Below are positions 16,564 to 24,457 of a stretch of DNA of 64,000 nucleotides, one piece after another; positions within the stretch are counted from its first letter, which is position 1, and each line of letters begins with the position of its first letter. This stretch comes from Arthrobacter sp. ISL-85 (lineage in GTDB: Bacteria > Actinomycetota > Actinomycetes > Actinomycetales > Micrococcaceae), in NCBI RefSeq assembly GCF_018613675.1, contig NZ_JAGGPQ010000019.1, positions 67,203-131,202 of the forward strand. The letters are read 5' to 3'. Made by a program: the position numbers and the translations under genes. The notes beneath the pieces are model-generated. The model had not been told where the DNA came from. It worked only from the letters and a program-made list of their open reading frames with translations, and made no database searches.

Positions 16564-18069
16564 ATGAACATCAAGAAGAAACTGGCCCCTGCAGCCGCCC
16601 CGAGCGGCGCACGGCCGGCCCGCACCGAAGACCAGCGCCTCCCGCTTGGAAGCACGTTCGCCTACGGCTTCCAGCACGTGCTCACCATGTACGGCGGCAT
16701 CATCGCCCCTCCCCTGATTATTGGTGCCGCCGCGGGGATGAATTCCCAGGACATCGGCCTGCTCATCGCGGCCTGCCTTTTCGTCGGCGGCCTGGCCACC
16801 ATCCTGCAGACCGTCGGCATCCCCTTCTTCGGCTCCCAGCTCCCCCTGGTCCAGGGCGTGTCCTTCGCGGGGGTCTCCACCATGGTGGCGATCGTGCACG
16901 GCGGCGGGGGAATCCAGGCTGTTTTCGGCTCAGTCATCGCAGCGTCGCTGATCGGCCTGCTGATCACGCCGCTGTTCTCGAAGATCATCCGGTTCTTTCC
17001 ACCGGTTGTCACCGGCACCGTGATCACCACCATCGGCCTGACGCTGATGCCGGTGGCCGCCAACTGGGCCATGGGCGGCAACAACAAGGCACCCAATTAC
17101 GGCAGCGTGGCAAACATTGGCCTGGCCGCCGCCACCATGGGCATCGTCCTGCTCCTGAGCAAGGTGGGCAGCGCCGCCATCTCCCGGCTCTCCATTCTGC
17201 TGGCCATGGTCCTGGGCACGCTGATCGCCCTGGTCTTTGGCATGGCCGACTTCTCCAAGGTAGGCCAGGGCGAAATCGTCGCCTTCCCCACCCCCTTCGC
17301 CTTCGGCCCGCCCACCTTCGAGGTTGCCGCCATCATCTCCATGCTGATCGTCATCCTGGTCACCCTCACTGAGACCTCCGCGGACATCATCGCGGTGGGC
17401 GAGATCGTGGGCACCAAAGTGGACTCGAAGCGGATCGGCAACGGCCTGCGCGCGGACATGCTCTCCAGCGCCGTCTCCCCGCTTTTCAACTCCTTCACCC
17501 AGAGCGCGTTCGCACAGAACGTCGGCCTGGTGGCCATCACCGGGGTCAAGAGCCGGTTCGTGGTCAGCGCCGGCGGCGTGATCCTTGTGGTGCTTGGCCT
17601 GCTGCCCGTCCTGGGCCGCGTGGTCGCAGCGGTGCCCACCCCCGTCCTGGGCGGGGCCGGCGTCGTACTTTTCGGGACAGTCGCGGCCAGCGGCATCCGG
17701 ACGCTGTCCAAGGTGGACTACAAGAACAACATGAACCTGATCGTGGTTGCAGCCTCGATCGGCTTCGGGATGATCCCCATCGCCGCACCCACTTTCTACG
17801 ACCAGTTCCCGTCCTGGTTTGGCACCATCTTCCACTCAGGCATCAGCTCGGCCGCGGTCATGGCCATCCTCCTGAACCTCTTGTTTAACCACCTGCGGGC
17901 CGGCAATTCGGACAACCAGTCGGTTTTTGTGGCCGGCACCGAACGCCTGGTGCGGGCCGAAGACCTCCGCTGCCTGGCAGAAGGTGACCGGTTCGAAAAC
18001 GGCAAGCTCATCGACTGCGAGGGGAAGGAAGTCCCCCTCCAGCCATCCGGGAAGGCGTCAGAGCACTGA
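16564..18069 (+). CDS. NCS2 urate/xanthine permease (UraA/PbuX type)
   Basis: 501 residues with about 12-14 membrane segments. FQHVLTMYGGIIAPPLIIG opens the transport core, GSQLPLVQGVSFAGV is the substrate-site loop, and ETSADIIAVGEIVGTKVDSKRIGNGLRADMLSS followed by TQSAFAQNVGLVAITGVKSR is the family motif carrying the conserved acidic residue and Asn. These features place it with xanthine and uric acid symporters rather than uracil carriers; linkage to urate oxidase suggests urate. A soluble C-terminal tail of about 40 residues follows. The start at 16564 is preceded by a duplicated CTGCCATGAAC-like stretch, so the exact start is uncertain by a few codons. Confidence 0.92.
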   Translation: MNIKKKLAPAAAPSGARPARTEDQRLPLGSTFAYGFQHVLTMYGGIIAPPLIIGAAAGMNSQDIGLLIAACLFVGGLATILQTVGIPFFGSQLPLVQGVSFAGVSTMVAIVHGGGGIQAVFGSVIAASLIGLLITPLFSKIIRFFPPVVTGTVITTIGLTLMPVAANWAMGGNNKAPNYGSVANIGLAAATMGIVLLLSKVGSAAISRLSILLAMVLGTLIALVFGMADFSKVGQGEIVAFPTPFAFGPPTFEVAAIISMLIVILVTLTETSADIIAVGEIVGTKVDSKRIGNGLRADMLSSAVSPLFNSFTQSAFAQNVGLVAITGVKSRFVVSAGGVILVVLGLLPVLGRVVAAVPTPVLGGAGVVLFGTVAASGIRTLSKVDYKNNMNLIVVAASIGFGMIPIAAPTFYDQFPSWFGTIFHSGISSAAVMAILLNLLFNHLRAGNSDNQSVFVAGTERLVRAEDLRCLAEGDRFENGKLIDCEGKEVPLQPSGKASEH

Positions 18070-18143
18070 CCCTGCCGAGATGGGCCCACACCCGCAGGGT
18101 TCCCCGGCCGAGCTTGCGAGGCCAGGGTGCGGGTGGGGACGGC

Positions 18144-18173
18144 GGCGGCCCACTCCGGAAAGGAGGGGCCGCC
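18144..18173. terminator. Hairpin between convergent permease and IclR genes
   Basis: GGCGGCCC (18144-18151) pairs with GGGCCGCC (18166-18173). It lies between two convergent genes and could serve both. Confidence 0.45.
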
Positions 18174-18212
18174 GTTGCGCGTGGTTGGCCCGGCCTGTGG
18201 CGGGCAGGTACG

Positions 18213-18968
18213 TCAGGTGCGGTTGAGCTCGCGGGAGATGGCCTCAGCCGCTTCGCGAAGGATGGGCACGGCCTTGTCGGCGAAGCCCTCGTCCACCCGG
18301 GACACAGGGCCGGAGACAGAAATTGCGGTCGGGGTGGGAGCGTTGGGCACTGCCATGGCGAAGCAGCGGACACCGAGCTCCTGCTCCTCCTCGTCAATGG
18401 AGTAACCCCGCTCGCGGATGAGTTTGAGGTCGGCCAGGAGTTCGTCCACATCGCCGATGCTCTTTGCCGTGGGGGTGGGCATGCCGGCACGGGCAACAAT
18501 AGCCCGCACGGTGTCGTCGTCGAGCTGGGCCAGGATGGCCTTTCCCACGCCGGTGGCATGGGTATGGGCGCGCCGGCCCACCTCGGTAAACATGCGCATG
18601 GAGTGCAGGGAGGGCACCTGGGCCACGTAGATCACCATGTCGGAGTCCAGCACGGCCATGTTGGAAGTTTCCCCCAGCCGGTCCACCAGGATCTTCAGCT
18701 GGGGCTGCGCCAGGGCTCCGAGCTGCTTGTTGGCGCCCTCGCCCAGGCGGATCAACCGGGGGCCCAGCGCGTAGCGCCGGTTGGGCAGCTGGCGGATGTA
18801 GCCAAGCGACACCAGCGTGCGGAGCAGGCGGTGAATAGTGGGCAGCGGCAGGTCGGTGGAGGACGACAGCTCGCTGAGGGTGACGTCGCCGCCGGCATCG
18901 GTAATGAGCTCCAGCAGTTCGAAGACGCGCTCTACCGACTGAACCCCACCAGAGGCTTTTTCTGCCAT
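18213..18968 (-). CDS. IclR-family transcriptional regulator
   Basis: 251 residues from the ATG at 18968, chosen because CAGGAGA lies 8 bp before it and because the longer upstream frame has no homology-like content. Residues ~10-75 form the winged helix-turn-helix (VERVFELLELIT, LSELSSSTDLPLPTIHRLLRTLVSLGYI), the remainder the IclR effector domain (LVDRLGETSNMAVLDSDMVIYVAQV, GRRAHTHATGVGKAILA, GVRCFAMAVPN). IclR/AllR regulators repress glyoxylate and allantoin genes and are released by glyoxylate. It is divergent from the malic enzyme - malate synthase - ureidoglycine aminohydrolase operon, with an operator-like site in the 224-bp gap, so local control and autoregulation are likely. Confidence 0.93.
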   Translation of the reverse strand: MAEKASGGVQSVERVFELLELITDAGGDVTLSELSSSTDLPLPTIHRLLRTLVSLGYIRQLPNRRYALGPRLIRLGEGANKQLGALAQPQLKILVDRLGETSNMAVLDSDMVIYVAQVPSLHSMRMFTEVGRRAHTHATGVGKAILAQLDDDTVRAIVARAGMPTPTAKSIGDVDELLADLKLIRERGYSIDEEEQELGVRCFAMAVPNAPTPTAISVSGPVSRVDEGFADKAVPILREAAEAISRELNRT

Positions 18969-19104
18969 TCCGTTGTCTCCTGTGGCTCGGAATCCGACAA
19001 CTCTTATCCGCATCGTGAAAAAAGAGTTGCTTAGAACACCCAAGATACAGCACGGCCCGCTCCCATCGCGATGCAGCGCGACAGTCGCATTCGCGGGGGT
19101 TGTC

Positions 19105-19141
19105 TTTCCATAAAGTAGATAATAATATCCATAATACGAAA
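19105..19141. promoter_or_regulatory. Candidate IclR operator in the iclR/malic enzyme divergent promoter
   Basis: On the minus strand 19126-19141 reads TTTCGTATTATGGATA, matching the uricase site TTTCGTATTGCGGAAA at 13 of 16 positions. TTTCCATAAAG at 19105-19115 adds a half-site in the opposite orientation. The stretch is AT-rich in a GC-rich background and lies about 50 bp before malic enzyme. Confidence 0.6.
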
Positions 19142-19192
19142 ACATTCGGATTAGAGCAGAAGCCGGACCCGGCCTAAACAGGAGGACATTCA

Positions 19193-20638
19193 ATGGCGAA
19201 CCCCAGCCCCGGAAACTCGATCACCCTGCGCGTGGAAGCACCGTCAAGCTTCAGCGCCACCAGTGAGCTCGCCGCAGCCGTCGGAGCAGCCGGCGCCGCG
19301 ATCACCGCACTGGACGTCACCGAGTCACACCACGAGACACTGGTGGTTGACGTCACCTGCAACACCACCGACGACGCCCACGCCGCCCGTGTCAAGGACG
19401 CCCTGGACGCGCTCGACGGCGTCACGGTCCAGCACGTCTCGGACCGCACCTTCCTGATGCACCTGGGCGGCAAGCTTGAAGTGGTCCCCAAGGTGCCGCT
19501 GCGCAACCGTGACGACCTCTCCCGCGCCTACACTCCCGGCGTCGCCCGTGTCTGCCTGGCCATCGCCGAAGATCCCGCCGCCGCCCGCAACCTGACCGTC
19601 AAGCGCAACACGGTCGCGGTGGTCACTGACGGGTCCGCGGTGCTGGGCCTGGGCAACATCGGCCCCGCTGCGGCCCTGCCGGTCATGGAGGGCAAGGCCG
19701 CGCTGTTCAAGCAGTTCGCCAACGTGGACGCCTGGCCCGTGTGCCTTGACACCCAGGACACCGAGGAGATCATCCGCACCGTCAAGCTCCTGGCCCCGGT
19801 CTTCGGCGGCGTGAACCTTGAGGACATCGCCGCTCCCCGCTGCTTCGAGATCGAGGCGCGCCTGCGTGAGGAACTGGACATTCCGGTCTTCCACGATGAC
19901 CAGCACGGCACCGCCATCGTCACCCTGGCAGCCCTGGTCAACGCCCTGCGCGTGGTGGACAAGAAAATCGCGGACGTGAAGATCGTGGTTTCCGGGGTCG
20001 GCGCCGCCGGCTCTGCCATCATCCAGCTGCTCAAGGCCCAGGGCGCCCGGCACATCGTGGCAGCGGGCCGCTCCGGCGCCATCCACAAGGGCGAGACCTA
20101 CAATGACTCCCACCGCACCTGGATCGCGGAAAACACCAACCAGGAAGGCTTCTCCGGCACTCTGCACGAGGCCCTTGCGGGCGCCGACGTCTTCATCGGT
20201 GTGTCCGCCCCGAACATCCTGGGCGAAGAACACATCGCCTCGATGGCTAAGGACGCCATCGTGTTCGCCATGGCCAACCCCACCCCCGAAGTGGACCCGG
20301 CCGTCGCGTCCAGGCACGCCGCCGTCGTGGCCACCGGCCGCAGCGACTTCCCCAACCAGATCAACAACGTCCTGGCCTTCCCCGGGCTTTTCCGCGGACT
20401 TCTCGATGCCGGGGCAAGCGACATCACCCCGGACATGCTGGTGGCCGCAGCGGAGGCAATCGCAAACCGGGTGAATGATAATGAGCTCAATGCGAGCTAC
20501 ATCATCCCCAGCATCTTCGACCCGCACGTGACCGCCGACGTTGCTGCAGCTGTCGAAGCCGCGGCACACGCCGCAAACGCTGCCACGGCTGCCGAACCGG
20601 CCGAATCCGCAGCGGAGCCGGCACTCGCCTCCGCCTGA
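19193..20638 (+). CDS. NAD(P)-dependent malic enzyme with N-terminal ACT domain
   Basis: 481 residues. Residues ~10-85 form an ACT-like ligand-binding domain (SITLRVEAPSS to VSDRTFLMHLGGK). The catalytic part shows YTPGVARVCLAIAEDP, the ALPVMEGKAALFKQFANVDAWP substrate block, FHDDQHGTAIVTLAAL with the metal-binding Asp residues, and the nucleotide fold VSGVGAAGSAIIQLL. It decarboxylates malate to pyruvate. Followed 36 bp later by malate synthase, it would drain glyoxylate-derived malate to pyruvate. AGGAGG precedes the ATG by about 6 bp. The Ala-rich tail of some 30 residues is low complexity. Confidence 0.95.
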   Translation: MANPSPGNSITLRVEAPSSFSATSELAAAVGAAGAAITALDVTESHHETLVVDVTCNTTDDAHAARVKDALDALDGVTVQHVSDRTFLMHLGGKLEVVPKVPLRNRDDLSRAYTPGVARVCLAIAEDPAAARNLTVKRNTVAVVTDGSAVLGLGNIGPAAALPVMEGKAALFKQFANVDAWPVCLDTQDTEEIIRTVKLLAPVFGGVNLEDIAAPRCFEIEARLREELDIPVFHDDQHGTAIVTLAALVNALRVVDKKIADVKIVVSGVGAAGSAIIQLLKAQGARHIVAAGRSGAIHKGETYNDSHRTWIAENTNQEGFSGTLHEALAGADVFIGVSAPNILGEEHIASMAKDAIVFAMANPTPEVDPAVASRHAAVVATGRSDFPNQINNVLAFPGLFRGLLDAGASDITPDMLVAAAEAIANRVNDNELNASYIIPSIFDPHVTADVAAAVEAAAHAANAATAAEPAESAAEPALASA

Positions 20639-20674
20639 CCCGACCGACTTCCCAGCCCAAGGAAAGGACCAGAA

Positions 20675-22273
20675 ATGGCCATCACCGTCACAGATCCCCG
20701 GCCGATCGACCGTGCGGAGGAGATCCTCACGCCCAAGGCACTGGCCTTCGTGGAGGAGCTCCACAAGCGGTTCGCCGGCACCCGCAACGAGCTCCTGGCG
20801 GCCCGTGCCGTCAAGCGGCAGCGGGTAGCCGCGACCGGCAAGCTCGATTTCCTGCCGGAGACCAAGGACGTGCGCGACGGCGACTGGAAGGTTGCGCCGG
20901 CACCGGCGGCCTTGCAGGACCGCCGGGTGGAGATGACCGGCCCCGCCTCGCCGGCGAAGATGGCCATTAATGCCCTGAATTCCGGCGCCAAGGTGTGGCT
21001 GGCGGACCTCGAGGATGCCAGCACGCCCACGTGGGCCAACGTCATCGACGCCATCCTGAACCTCCGCGATGCCGCCCAGGGAACCCTCAGCTACACCTCG
21101 GATGAAGGCAAGGAGTACCGGCTCCGCACCGATGCACCGCTCGCCGTCGTGGTGGCCCGCCCCCGCGGCTGGCACATGCAGGAGAAGCACCTGCTGGTCG
21201 ACGGCGTACCGGCAGTGGGTGCGCTGGTGGACTTCGGGCTGCACTTCTTCCACGTCGCCAAGCAGCTGGTGCTGAATGGACAGGGCCCGTACTACTACCT
21301 GCCCAAGATGGAAAGCCACCTTGAGGCCCGGCTGTGGAACGACGTGTTCGTCTTCGCCCAGGACTTCCTGGGACTGAACCAGGGCACCATCCGCGCCACG
21401 GTGCTGATCGAGACCATCCCGGCGGCGTTCGAGATGGACGAGATCCTGTACGAACTGCGGGACCACGCGTCAGGCCTGAACGCCGGCCGCTGGGACTACC
21501 TGTTCAGCATCATCAAGTACTTCCGCGATGCCGGCGGGGAGTTCGTCCTGCCGGACCGCGCCTCCGTGGTGATGACCGCCCCCTTCATGCGCGCCTACAC
21601 CGAACTCCTGGTCAAGACCTGCCACCGGCGCGGCGCCTTCGCCATGGGCGGCATGGCCGCGGTGATCCCCAACCGCCGCCACCCCGAAGTCACCGAGGCC
21701 GCGTTCGAGAAGGTCCGCGCGGACAAGACCCGCGAGGCCAACGACGGCTTCGACGGCTCCTGGGTTGCCCACCCGGACCTGGTCCCCACCTGCCGGGAAG
21801 TCTTCGACTCCGTCCTGGGCGACAAGCCCAACCAGGTGGACAAGCAGCGTCCGGAGGTTTCCGTCGCGGCTGACCAACTGCTGGACGTCCAGTCAGCCGA
21901 CGGCCAGGTCACCGAGGCCGGACTGCGCCTGAACCTGTACGTCGCCGTCGCCTACACGGCGGTGTGGCTGTCCGGGAACGGTGCCGTGGCCATCCACAAC
22001 CTGATGGAGGACGCCGCCACCGCGGAAATCTCCCGTTCCCAGGTGTGGCAGCAGATCCGCAACAAGTCCATCCTGGCGGACACCGGCAACACCGTGACCA
22101 AGGAGCTGGTGGAGCGGGTCCTGGGCGAGGAAACCGAGCGGCTCCGCACCGAGTTCGGCGATGAAGCGTTCCGCCGCTACTACCAGCCGGCCAGTGAGCT
22201 GATTGCTGACATCTGCCTCTCCGACGACTACACGGACTTCCTGACCACCCCCGCCTACGAGCTGGTGGACTGA
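20675..22273 (+). CDS. aceB: Malate synthase A
   Basis: 532 residues, the usual length for malate synthase A. It condenses glyoxylate and acetyl-CoA to malate. The FLPETKDVRDGDWKVAPAP opening, WLADLEDASTPTWANV metal/substrate region, PRGWHMQEKHLLVDG with the catalytic Arg, IETIPAAFEMDEILYELRDHA and DGSWVAHPDLVP blocks are all present. GGAAAGGACCAG precedes the ATG. Its position after malic enzyme and before the ureidoglycine gene, rather than with isocitrate lyase, suggests that it serves glyoxylate from purine breakdown in addition to or instead of the acetate glyoxylate shunt. Confidence 0.96.
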   Translation: MAITVTDPRPIDRAEEILTPKALAFVEELHKRFAGTRNELLAARAVKRQRVAATGKLDFLPETKDVRDGDWKVAPAPAALQDRRVEMTGPASPAKMAINALNSGAKVWLADLEDASTPTWANVIDAILNLRDAAQGTLSYTSDEGKEYRLRTDAPLAVVVARPRGWHMQEKHLLVDGVPAVGALVDFGLHFFHVAKQLVLNGQGPYYYLPKMESHLEARLWNDVFVFAQDFLGLNQGTIRATVLIETIPAAFEMDEILYELRDHASGLNAGRWDYLFSIIKYFRDAGGEFVLPDRASVVMTAPFMRAYTELLVKTCHRRGAFAMGGMAAVIPNRRHPEVTEAAFEKVRADKTREANDGFDGSWVAHPDLVPTCREVFDSVLGDKPNQVDKQRPEVSVAADQLLDVQSADGQVTEAGLRLNLYVAVAYTAVWLSGNGAVAIHNLMEDAATAEISRSQVWQQIRNKSILADTGNTVTKELVERVLGEETERLRTEFGDEAFRRYYQPASELIADICLSDDYTDFLTTPAYELVD

Positions 22274-22274
22274 G

Positions 22275-23570
22275 ATGCCAACACCCAGGTCATCGCTCAG
22301 CGCGGGGGACCTCGCGCACATTGACGGACAGCTTGCGGCCACTGACCGGCTGCTGGAACAGAACTACCCGGGCGACGACGGCTCCCGCCAGCCCGTGCAC
22401 ACGGTGTACGTGCCGGCGGACCGGTTCACGTCGTCGCTCGCCGCCGACTGGGGAGCCCAGGCAACGGCGACGGCGGAAGCCCACGGCGGCTTCGAACAGC
22501 TGGGGCGGCTCCTGGGCCAGGACGCGGGCCTCGCCGGGTCTGTCGCCTCCCGCGTCCAGGCCAAGCTCGCCAGCGAGCCCATCGAGGACCTGCGCCTGGA
22601 CTTTGAAGACGGCTTCGGCGACAGGGGCGACGACGCCGAGGACGCCGCCGCGGTGGCCGCAGCTTCCGCCGTGGCCACCGCAGTCGCTGCGGGGTCCGCT
22701 CCCCCGTTCATCGGCATCCGGTTCAAGTGTTTTGAGGCGGCGACGCGGGCGCGCGGGCTGCGGACCCTGGACTTGTTTGTTTCGGGCCTTGCCGCTGCCG
22801 GTGAGCTGCCCGCAGGCCTGGTCCTGACCCTGCCCAAGGTCACCACCGTTGCCCAGGTGCAGGCCATGGACTATGCCGTGTCCCGGCTTGAGGACGTCCA
22901 CGGATTGCCCGCCGGACGGCTCCGCTTCGAAGTGCAGGTGGAAACGCCGCAGCTGATCCTGGGCCCGGAAGGTACGTCGCCGGTGGCGCAACTGCCGCAT
23001 GCCGTCCCCGGGCGGATCAGCGGCCTTCACTACGGCACCTACGACTACTCGGCATCCCTGCAGATCTCCGCCGAGTACCAGTCCATGGAGCACCCCGTGG
23101 CCGACTTCGCCAAGGAAGTCATGCAGCTGGCCGTTGCGGGTACGGGCATCCGGCTCTCCGACGGGTCCACCAACATCATCCCCGTGGGGGACAACGTGGA
23201 GAACGCCTGGCGGCTGCACGGCCGCCTGGTCCGGCGGTCGCTGGAACGCGGCTACTACCAGGGCTGGGACCTGCACCCGGCCCAGCTGCCCAGCCGGTTC
23301 GCCGCCACCTACGCCTTCTACCGTGAAGGTCTGCCGGCCGCTGCCGCGCGCCTGCGCAATTACGTGGAGCGGACCGAGGGCGGCGTCATGGACGAACCCG
23401 CCACCGCCCGGGCCCTGGCCGCCTTCGTGCTGCGCGGCGTCCAGTGCGGCGCAGTGGGTGCCGAGGAGGTCCAGGCGCTTGCCGGCGTCGGGATTCCGCA
23501 ACTGACCGCACTGGCGCACCCGGGGCTCGCCACCTCCAACACCTCAGCAAAGGATCTCCTTCATGGGTAA
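22275..23570 (+). CDS. DUF6986-type HpcH/HpaI-citrate-lyase-like TIM-barrel protein
   Basis: 431 residues, starting one base after the malate synthase stop. The frame contains EDLRLDFEDGFGDRGDDAE, the acidic metal-binding signature of the CitE/malate synthase-like TIM-barrel superfamily, FIGIRFKCFE, LTLPKVTT, RFEVQVETPQLILGPEG with the second metal Glu, and GLHYGTYDYSASLQIS. I place it with the DUF6986 aldolase-like proteins; no function is established to my knowledge. Being coupled to malate synthase and overlapping the ureidoglycine aminohydrolase by 8 bp, it may cleave or form a C-C or C-N bond with glyoxylate, for example as an unrecognised ureidoglycolate-processing or malyl-type lyase. 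That role is inference. Confidence 0.85.
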   Translation: MPTPRSSLSAGDLAHIDGQLAATDRLLEQNYPGDDGSRQPVHTVYVPADRFTSSLAADWGAQATATAEAHGGFEQLGRLLGQDAGLAGSVASRVQAKLASEPIEDLRLDFEDGFGDRGDDAEDAAAVAAASAVATAVAAGSAPPFIGIRFKCFEAATRARGLRTLDLFVSGLAAAGELPAGLVLTLPKVTTVAQVQAMDYAVSRLEDVHGLPAGRLRFEVQVETPQLILGPEGTSPVAQLPHAVPGRISGLHYGTYDYSASLQISAEYQSMEHPVADFAKEVMQLAVAGTGIRLSDGSTNIIPVGDNVENAWRLHGRLVRRSLERGYYQGWDLHPAQLPSRFAATYAFYREGLPAAAARLRNYVERTEGGVMDEPATARALAAFVLRGVQCGAVGAEEVQALAGVGIPQLTALAHPGLATSNTSAKDLLHG

Positions 23571-24375
23571 GTACTACTCCCCCACCGGCGGGCTGCCGCC
23601 GCAGACCCACTTGACCACCGAGCGGGCCATCGTCACGGAGGCCTACACAGTGATTCCCAAGGGCGTCATGACGGACATCGTCACGTCCAACCTGCCCGGC
23701 TTCGCCAGCACCCGCTCGTGGATCATCGCGCGCCCCATCTCTGGCTTCGCCACCACCTTCTCCCAGCTGATCGTGGAGATCGCCCCCGGCGGCGGCGCAC
23801 CCAAAGCCGAGTTTGAAGCAGGCGTCGAAGGCGTAATCTTCGTCACCAGGGGCAAGGTCAACCTGACCCTTGACGGCGAACTGCACCAACTGGAGGAAGG
23901 CGGCTACGCCTATCTGGCCGCAGGCTCGGAATGGGGCCTGGAGAACGTTTCCGACGACGTCGTGTCCTTCCACTGGATCCGGAAGGCCTATGAGCGCCTC
24001 GAAGGCTACGAGGCCAAGTCCTTCGTGACCAACGAGAAGGACGTTGAGCCGACGTCCATGCCGGACACCAACGATGCCTGGAAGACCACGCGGTTCACGG
24101 CCTCGAACGACCTCGCCCACGACATGCAGGTCAACATCGTGACGTTCCAGCCGGGCGGCGTGATCCCGTTCCCCGAAACGCACGTGATGGAACACGGCCT
24201 GTACGTCCTGGAGGGCAAGGCCATGTACCTGCTGAACAACGACTGGGTGGAGGTGGAGGCCGGCGACTTCATGTGGCTGCGCGCCTTCTGCCCGCAGGCC
24301 TGCTACGCCGGCGGCCCCGGCGAGTTCAGGTACCTGCTGTACAAGGACATGAACCGCCAGGTGAAGCTGACCTAA
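23563..24375 (+). CDS. allE: (S)-Ureidoglycine aminohydrolase
   Basis: 270 residues, a bicupin. It hydrolyses (S)-ureidoglycine to (S)-ureidoglycolate and ammonia in allantoin degradation. The N-terminal cupin (GFATTFSQLIVEIAPGGGAPK, GVIFVTRGKVNLTLDG) lacks a full metal set, while the C-terminal one has the PETHVMEHGLYVLEGKA stretch with Glu, His and His and the CPQACYAGG segment supplying the Gln, the four manganese ligands known for the E. coli enzyme. It overlaps the preceding gene by 8 bp and ends the operon before a large hairpin. Allantoinase, allantoate amidohydrolase and a classical ureidoglycolate lyase are not in the window. Confidence 0.93.
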   Translation: MGKYYSPTGGLPPQTHLTTERAIVTEAYTVIPKGVMTDIVTSNLPGFASTRSWIIARPISGFATTFSQLIVEIAPGGGAPKAEFEAGVEGVIFVTRGKVNLTLDGELHQLEEGGYAYLAAGSEWGLENVSDDVVSFHWIRKAYERLEGYEAKSFVTNEKDVEPTSMPDTNDAWKTTRFTASNDLAHDMQVNIVTFQPGGVIPFPETHVMEHGLYVLEGKAMYLLNNDWVEVEAGDFMWLRAFCPQACYAGGPGEFRYLLYKDMNRQVKLT

Positions 24376-24390
24376 AGCCCCCCAACATCC

Positions 24391-24445
24391 GGGCAACAGC
24401 AGAGGCCGTTACGGAGTTACTCCATAACGGCCTCTGCTGTTGCCC
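24391..24445. terminator. Long bidirectional terminator hairpin
   Basis: A 21-bp perfect stem begins with GGGCAACAGCAGAGGCC at 24391 and is closed by its complement at 24425-24445; inside it GGAG/CTCC forms a further 4-bp helix with a TTA loop. It lies between the convergent allE and alcohol dehydrogenase genes. Confidence 0.8.
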
Positions 24446-24457
24446 TGTTGGTCAGGG

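Noticed and set aside
19325..21466. Long open frame on the minus strand (about 710 codons) opposite malic enzyme and malate synthase
   Set aside because: It is exactly antisense to two strongly supported genes, is composed of low-complexity Gly/Val/Ala/His/Asp residues and has no family motif; GC-rich genomes leave such frames open.
4751..24375. Purine island as a recently transferred genomic island
   Set aside because: No integrase, tRNA junction, IS or base-composition break at the edges; AT-rich stretches are limited to promoters.
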